Positions 6,614-11,409 of a DNA stretch of 11,409 nucleotides are shown here, in pieces. Where the stretch lies: assembly GCA_023254365.1 (NCBI GenBank), contig JALRLQ010000048.1, positions 1 through 11,409 on the forward strand, read 5' to 3'. The position numbers and the translations under genes are program-made. This DNA comes from Candidatus Poseidonia sp. (GTDB taxonomy: Archaea; Thermoplasmatota; Poseidoniia; Poseidoniales; Poseidoniaceae). Each line of letters starts with the position of its first letter. Positions within the stretch are counted from its first letter, which is position 1. The notes beneath the pieces are model-generated. The model was not told the DNA's origin and did not search any database. It saw only the letters and a program-made list of their open reading frames with translations.

Positions 6614-6626
6614 TTTACGCCGTTCC

Positions 6627-9158
6627 ATGGGAGATGAACGGGGTCGCTCCACCCTTGGTTCGGTTCTCCTCGCTTTGTTAATGGCCACCTCGCTCCTTTC
6701 CACCGTTCAGGCCCAAAGTGGGTCGGTGTTGATTGATGAAGAATCGGTCAGTCTTCAGAATGCGTCAACCTTCGAGGGCTCCACGCTTTTCTTTTCATTG
6801 GAGATTCACGAAACAGGGGGGCAACAAGCCAATGTTTCAGCACGTTTGGTGGTCCAATCCCTCGAAGGTAGCGAATTGAACAACTCCAGCGTTTCCGTTG
6901 CACCACTTTCCATCTTTGAACAACGGAACATTTCGTTTTCAATCGATGACCTACCGTTTGGTTTCAGCCAGGTCACGGTGGTTCTCGAGGGTGATGTTGG
7001 CACCAATTCCACCGGATATGTGACGTCCGTTTCGAGAACTGTACAACGCCTTCGTCCGCTGAACATTTCCTTTGGTGGACCAGCAAGTGTTACGGTTGAA
7101 GGTTTGGATGGTTCAGGAATCACCACGGGAAACATGACCCTTCACGACGGCGACTTTGTACGATTTGCATTTCCCGTGCTCAACCAAGGTGATGTTCACT
7201 GGTCGGGCAACATCACCCTCGCCCTTCAGAACGGCGAGAACAACGAATCAGTGAGCCTTTCAGGGGTGTCCGTCAACGCAAGCAATGCGCTCACCCTCAC
7301 GGTTGAACCATCCATTCGCCTTACGGAGGGTGCTCTTCTTTGGTCGCTTCACCTTGATGGAAACCTTTCGACCGCCTCCGGGATTCATTCACTTTCTGGC
7401 GAATTTAGCGTCTTGCCCCCACCCCTGCCCTTGATCGCCATTGAGATTGGGTCAAACGCTGCCGAGGTGAATGCAGGAGAACAACTCGACGTGCAGCTCA
7501 CTGTTTGGAACAACGGCTCTGCTGCTTTTTCGGGGTACATCGTTTGCCAGGCCGACGGTGTAGAACGGTTGAACGCCACCACACCCCTCTCCGTTCTGGG
7601 CTCTGCCAACCTTACCTTCTCCATGTCCGCAAAACCGACGACTGTTGCGTGCACAGCAGGAGGTAGTCGCTTGGATGCATCCTCATTGCTTCCTTCATCC
7701 CTCAACATCGACATGGCATCCGCCGTGTTTGAAGCGGCCGGAACACCATCACCAACCTACTCCGGTGGCCCCTGGCACAAGGGGGACACGCTTCACGCCA
7801 ACATGCTCCTGCGAAACACCGGTGACCTCGACGGTCGTGTTCGCTTGGTGCTCGAATCAGGTGGTACGGTCTCTTCCGGCGAATGGACCGAATTGAAAGG
7901 GGGTTCAGCGGGCGAGGTTGCCACAACACTTCAGTTGTTTACCGAAGGAGACGTGGATGTTTCTTGGACGCTTGAAAGCGATAACGGTCTGGTCGAGGGG
8001 GTCATCTCGGGTTCGACGAGTTTCACCGTCCTCGCTCAACAATCGGTTGCACTTGGAATTCAGGAGGTGACTCGAAACGAAGTGGGCCATGTGACCTTCA
8101 CCGTGTCGCTGGACCTCGATGAAGGGCGAGGGCGGGACATTCAACTCCAGATTGGATACGATACCGGTGATTCGACCATCTTCCTTCGTGAGCAACTCCT
8201 TTCCCTCCAAGCGGGAGTGTATGAGGAAGAAGTTGACTTGGGTGAACTTGACGGGGAACGCGTCGTTGTTCAAATCGCTGCTGAGAACTGGGTCATCGGC
8301 CCGGGTCCATTGAGCATCACGTCAAGTATTCCCAACGAAGCCACCGTGTTCTGGATGGACTTTGGAGCAACGACCTCACCTCTTCGACCGCTTCAAGATG
8401 ATTCGGTTTCTGTTTCGTTGGTGTTTCAACAATCCGGGCCAGTCAGTACATCGGTTGGAGAGGTTTGGGTCATGGATGCTTACGGCGCGATACTTGGGAA
8501 GGCAACTTCTCCCGACTGGGGCGGAGAACGTTCGGCTCAGATGGAAGTTGACGTGACCTGGCCGAAGGGTTCGACGGTGGCGTTAAGGGCGCTGTGGCAC
8601 GTTGACGGGTTGGTTGTGTCAGAAGAGACCAGTTATGTCTCTGGTGAAGTCGTTGTTGACAACTCGTTTGAATGGCCGCTGGGTGCCATCGCATGGGGCA
8701 TGGTTCTGGGGGCTGCCCTTATCCTTGGCGTACGGTTAAAGAATCGAACAACGAGCGAGCCATCAAGTCCTCAGCCAACCAAGAAAACACCAACTCCACC
8801 ATCGTCCAAAGCGGACACCGCCGCCGAAAAGCGTGAGATTTCATGTCCTGAATGCGACCGTCGCCTCCGTGTTCCTGTGACCTACACCGGTTCAGTAGGA
8901 TGTCCCGATTGCGCCACGAAGTTCCATGTCGAAGCCGAGCAACAAGAAACCGACGGTCAAAAGGAGGAAGTGGTGGATGATCTCGATCCTGAACCGATGG
9001 TCTCCAAAGCCCCGGTTGCTCAGGACGGCAAACTCGAGATCGCCTGTCCCGATTGCGCTCAATCCTTGCGTATTCCTGCATCCTACAACGGCTCGGTTCG
9101 TTGCCCTGCTTGCACAAAAATATTCAAAGCAAACGAAGGCGTAACCATCCTTGAGTAG
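6627..9158 (+). CDS. Secreted, membrane-anchored protein with CARDB-like domains and two cytoplasmic zinc ribbons, 843 aa
   Basis: It begins with a signal peptide: the hydrophobic core LGSVLLALLMATSLLS and a V-Q-A cleavage site after residue 29. The long beta-rich ectodomain (30-682) contains CARDB-like phrases VLNQGDVHWSGNITLAL (about 184), VWNNGSAAFSGYIVC (about 293) and LRNTGDLDGRVRLVLESGG (about 395). Fifteen N-x-S/T sequons fall between residues 45 and 328 and none after. One membrane helix (about 683-703) is followed by a basic and Pro-rich linker, then two zinc ribbons: Cys 740, 743, 759, 762 and Cys 807, 810, 826, 829. Both are C-x2-C-x15-C-x2-C with a shared LRxPxxYxGSVxCPxC core. 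The start at 6627 is chosen because the signal peptide begins there; the true start may be the ATG at 6608. Inferred: an envelope protein whose tail binds zinc. It is followed after eight bases by the DtxR-type gene. Confidence 0.85.
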   Translation: MGDERGRSTLGSVLLALLMATSLLSTVQAQSGSVLIDEESVSLQNASTFEGSTLFFSLEIHETGGQQANVSARLVVQSLEGSELNNSSVSVAPLSIFEQRNISFSIDDLPFGFSQVTVVLEGDVGTNSTGYVTSVSRTVQRLRPLNISFGGPASVTVEGLDGSGITTGNMTLHDGDFVRFAFPVLNQGDVHWSGNITLALQNGENNESVSLSGVSVNASNALTLTVEPSIRLTEGALLWSLHLDGNLSTASGIHSLSGEFSVLPPPLPLIAIEIGSNAAEVNAGEQLDVQLTVWNNGSAAFSGYIVCQADGVERLNATTPLSVLGSANLTFSMSAKPTTVACTAGGSRLDASSLLPSSLNIDMASAVFEAAGTPSPTYSGGPWHKGDTLHANMLLRNTGDLDGRVRLVLESGGTVSSGEWTELKGGSAGEVATTLQLFTEGDVDVSWTLESDNGLVEGVISGSTSFTVLAQQSVALGIQEVTRNEVGHVTFTVSLDLDEGRGRDIQLQIGYDTGDSTIFLREQLLSLQAGVYEEEVDLGELDGERVVVQIAAENWVIGPGPLSITSSIPNEATVFWMDFGATTSPLRPLQDDSVSVSLVFQQSGPVSTSVGEVWVMDAYGAILGKATSPDWGGERSAQMEVDVTWPKGSTVALRALWHVDGLVVSEETSYVSGEVVVDNSFEWPLGAIAWGMVLGAALILGVRLKNRTTSEPSSPQPTKKTPTPPSSKADTAAEKREISCPECDRRLRVPVTYTGSVGCPDCATKFHVEAEQQETDGQKEEVVDDLDPEPMVSKAPVAQDGKLEIACPDCAQSLRIPASYNGSVRCPACTKIFKANEGVTILE

Positions 9159-9162
9159 GTGG
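9158..9162 (+). promoter_or_regulatory. Shine-Dalgarno of the DtxR-type gene
   Basis: GGTGG four bases before the ATG at 9167, overlapping the last base of the preceding stop codon. This arrangement points to translation coupled with the zinc-ribbon gene. Confidence 0.55.
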
Positions 9163-9166
9163 CAAG

Positions 9167-9835
9167 ATGGTTGGTCATTTTCAAGAATTTGAAGATGAAT
9201 ACCTCGAGACCATGTATGAGTTTCACGAGCATGAACCCCTCGGTTTGGTCCGAACAGGAGAGTTGGCGAGTCGACTGGGTGTGAGCCCAGCTTCAGCCAC
9301 CGAAATGGTCCAGCGTCTTGCATCCCGAGGGTTGTTGGAATACGTCCCCTACAAGGGGGCACGTCTGACGTCTGAAGGCTTGGTTCACGGTCAAAAAATG
9401 AAGCGTCGGCACCGGCTTGCTGAAGTCCTTCTTGACCTTCTGCCCTACGATGGTGATGCACACGAAACGGCCTGCCGATTGGAGCACGCCATTGACGATG
9501 ACATGGAGGTCGCTCTGTCACGCCTCATCAGTCCGACGACAACGGACCCCAGCGGTCGACCTATCCCCGCCCCGACCAGTGACATCGCCAAGCGATTGCT
9601 CGATGACCTTCAACCAAAAACCGTTGAACAACTCACGATAGGCGAACAAGGCGTTGTGGCCGGCTCGATTTTGCCTACACAGACGCTCGAACAACTTGCA
9701 TCAAACGGGTTCAGCACCGGCGTACGCATCACCCGGATTGAAGAAGGCCTTCTGATGGCTGATGGAAAAGTCCTCCAACTTTCGGACGATTGGATGCGAT
9801 GTGTTTTTGTGGACGTTCACAAGAATTCAGCGTGA
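9167..9835 (+). CDS. DtxR/MntR-family metal-dependent transcriptional regulator
   Basis: A 222-aa protein with the full DtxR layout. A winged helix-turn-helix covers residues 8-70 (DEYLETMYEF, then VRTGELASRLGVSPASATEMVQRLASRGLLEYVPYKGARLT). The dimerisation and metal-binding domain covers 75-135 (RRHRLAEVLL, HETACRLEHAIDDDMEVAL, SGRPIPAP), and a FeoA/SH3-like domain covers about 150-218. Aligned by eye with DtxR: His82, Glu86 and His99 match the ancillary site; Cys103, Glu106 and His107 match the primary-site Cys102, Glu105 and His106; Glu11 replaces Met10. The SH3-side ligands Glu170 and Gln173 appear not to be kept. The family represses iron or manganese uptake genes when metal-loaded. It lies eight bases after the zinc-ribbon gene and overlaps or closely precedes the membrane-protein gene, so all three are probably one transcript. 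Targets are not visible here. Confidence 0.9.
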   Translation: MVGHFQEFEDEYLETMYEFHEHEPLGLVRTGELASRLGVSPASATEMVQRLASRGLLEYVPYKGARLTSEGLVHGQKMKRRHRLAEVLLDLLPYDGDAHETACRLEHAIDDDMEVALSRLISPTTTDPSGRPIPAPTSDIAKRLLDDLQPKTVEQLTIGEQGVVAGSILPTQTLEQLASNGFSTGVRITRIEEGLLMADGKVLQLSDDWMRCVFVDVHKNSA

Positions 9836-9867
9836 ACCCTTTAGAAGTGAGGTTTTCATCCCATTCC

Positions 9868-11394
9868 ATGCCAGACTCAACCGATGAGGTGGCGGAGGCT
9901 TCCCCGACACCCCCTGGAGGCGGTTTTGGTTTCCGTCTTTCTGAATCCATTATCCATGCAATTGACCGGCAGATCATCAGCTCTGGCTTGCGTTTGATCA
10001 TGTTCTTGCCGGCATTTGCAGGCCTCACGTACTTTGCAAGTTGGGCCTTTTCACAATCGTCTCCTACATTTTGGCTCAACAACATTGAACCAAACCTCGG
10101 AATGGGCTTTTCCACGTTTATGGCAGGCCTCTCCTTCGTGGTGGTTTTGGGTTACATTTTGGCCGTGGGCTTTCACCGCTACCGCGTGAGTATCTCTCTC
10201 AAGGCGTTCCATGACCGGGTGGAAAAGTCAAACAACGAACACCGTTCTGTTCAATCGCTTCAGGGTTATGATGGCCTTCTGTATCAACTTCAAACATCCA
10301 TGGCCCATCACACGAAATCGCTTGGCTTCGCCATGCTGGCTGTGGTCATGCTGGTGGCTGTGCTCTGGTACGGAACCGGTACCGTTTACGGCAACCTCTT
10401 CCTCCTCACCTCCGCATCGTTGGTCTTGCTGTCCGTGGGTCAACACCTGCCTACCCGGTCGACACCGTTCAACATGGTGGAACAAACCGGCTTGTTGCCT
10501 GCCTATATTCCGCCGGTTCATCCGTCCACGTTGAACATGGTGTTTAACGACCTCATCAAGACCCACATGGACCCGCTTCTCCGGTCTCAATACGATGAGT
10601 ACACCAAGGAGTTGGAGAGCGGCTTCAAGCGGGGCATCAACCGACATTTTGCCCATGAGAAGTTCTTGATGACCCTTTACAGGCACGCAACAGGACTGGA
10701 CAGAAAGACCCTCGAGTCCGAAATGTCAGAGATTTTGACAAAGAAAGGCATGGATTTTGTCTTCGCACACGAGGTCTTCACCCTCGAATCTTGGTTGGTG
10801 TTGCTTGGCCTCATCAACCAACGCTGCCCTGCGTTTTTCCGCATGGTCGATCGGTTGAAGCAGGACTTGGAAAGCGGGAGGCCACCGGCCATGAACGACC
10901 TGATCTTTGAGGTGGACATGGAAAATGTCGTCACCAACAAGGCCAACCTGTTCACGTTGTTTCACAACCTCTCCAACAAAACACGAACCGTTGTGTTTCG
11001 TGTCCAAACGCCGAATTTTGAACCCAAAGACCTTGCTTTGACCTATCGTTTGGAACCTGGAGAGCAATTTTGGTGGTCCAAGGAGGCCCTTCCCCTCGCC
11101 GCAGAAGGTGACGAGGATGTCCTCGGGAAGATGTCGGGATTGCTCAAGGACAGCACTGTTTCCTGGCAAACGCTCATTCCATCAACCAAGGGAGACGCCA
11201 CGGTTTCCGTTCGACTTGAGGAAACGAACGGGGAACTGCTTCTCGGTCGCCAAATCAATGTCCGGGTCCGTTCCGAATTTGCACACTGGTTGAGAACGAC
11301 AGGTTCCTATGTTGCCTACTTGTTCGGTGGCTTTGGCGTCTTCCTGTCCATCATGCTGATTCTCGTCGAAGTTTTTGGCGGTGCAGCGGCCTGA
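9868..11394 (+). CDS. Multi-pass membrane protein with a large cytoplasmic domain, unknown function
   Basis: From the ATG at 9868 this gives 508 aa. Hydrophobic helices lie at about 41-61, 79-102, 152-169, 175-192 and 481-501. Charge distribution puts the N-terminus, the loop between helices 2 and 3 (HRYRVSISLKAFHDRVEK), and the roughly 290-residue domain between helices 4 and 5 in the cytoplasm. That domain starts helical (LESGFKRGINRHFAHEKFLM, LKQDLESGR) and ends beta-rich (residues 370-470, e.g. TRTVVFRVQTP, TVSVRLEE, GRQINVRVRSE). I do not recognise the family. Start alternatives are GTG at 9832, which overlaps the DtxR stop as GTGA, and ATG at 9790, 46 bases inside the DtxR gene. A GTGAGG lies at 9847-9852, rather far (15 bases) from 9868. 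Linkage to a DtxR-type gene hints at metal homeostasis, but no transporter or metal-site motif is seen. Confidence 0.8.
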   Translation: MPDSTDEVAEASPTPPGGGFGFRLSESIIHAIDRQIISSGLRLIMFLPAFAGLTYFASWAFSQSSPTFWLNNIEPNLGMGFSTFMAGLSFVVVLGYILAVGFHRYRVSISLKAFHDRVEKSNNEHRSVQSLQGYDGLLYQLQTSMAHHTKSLGFAMLAVVMLVAVLWYGTGTVYGNLFLLTSASLVLLSVGQHLPTRSTPFNMVEQTGLLPAYIPPVHPSTLNMVFNDLIKTHMDPLLRSQYDEYTKELESGFKRGINRHFAHEKFLMTLYRHATGLDRKTLESEMSEILTKKGMDFVFAHEVFTLESWLVLLGLINQRCPAFFRMVDRLKQDLESGRPPAMNDLIFEVDMENVVTNKANLFTLFHNLSNKTRTVVFRVQTPNFEPKDLALTYRLEPGEQFWWSKEALPLAAEGDEDVLGKMSGLLKDSTVSWQTLIPSTKGDATVSVRLEETNGELLLGRQINVRVRSEFAHWLRTTGSYVAYLFGGFGVFLSIMLILVEVFGGAAA

Positions 11395-11409
11395 CGTGTC
11401 CTCAACAAG

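Noticed and set aside
6444..6626. An upstream extension of the zinc-ribbon protein to ATG 6444
   Set aside because: It would put 61 residues before a clear signal peptide and overlap the start of the divergent gene.

Overview
The window looks like chromosomal DNA of an uncultivated marine planktonic archaeon, most likely a Poseidoniales / Marine Group II euryarchaeote. This is inferred from gene content, not from a marker gene. The signs are an archaeal-type PurP ATP-grasp ligase, archaeal coiled-coil proteins of the COG1340 kind, a Roadblock protein, a DtxR-type regulator, and large single-pass surface proteins with calcium-binding repeats, N-glycosylation sequons and short cytoplasmic tails. 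I see no tRNA, rRNA, CRISPR array, insertion sequence or phage gene. The DNA is densely coding, with no gene-free stretch over 300 bases.

Layout: (1) 1-2172, plus strand: the 3' part of a gene for a large surface protein. It has two classes of tandem Asp-rich repeats (nine of 27 aa, and one plus nine of 33 aa), one membrane helix and a small Trp/Tyr-rich cytoplasmic tail. (2) 2206-6535, minus strand: six tightly packed genes. In transcription order they are a small helical protein (147 aa), a coiled-coil protein with a basic tail (283 aa, GTGA overlap), a GNAT acetyltransferase (4-base gap), a Roadblock protein (11-base overlap), a second coiled-coil protein (291 aa, after a 106-base gap with its own Shine-Dalgarno and a possible TATA element) and a PurP-family ligase. 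(3) 6536-6626: a short divergent intergenic region. (4) 6627-11394, plus strand: a three-gene run. It encodes a secreted-then-anchored protein with CARDB-like beta domains and two cytoplasmic zinc ribbons (843 aa), a DtxR-family metal-dependent repressor (222 aa), and a five-helix membrane protein of unknown function (about 508 aa).

The plus-strand run reads as an envelope protein with a metal-binding cytoplasmic tail, co-transcribed with a metalloregulator and an unknown membrane protein. The minus-strand run groups three helical or coiled-coil proteins with an acetyltransferase and a Roadblock protein. The two larger coiled-coil proteins share a short C-terminal motif, so they probably belong to one functional module, whose job I cannot name. 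The least expected points are the altered nucleotide-binding loop in the PurP homologue, a WW-like tail on the repeat protein, a well-placed Shine-Dalgarno in front of an ATG-TGA one base out of frame with the zinc-ribbon gene, and the restriction of all N-glycosylation sequons to one half of that protein's ectodomain.
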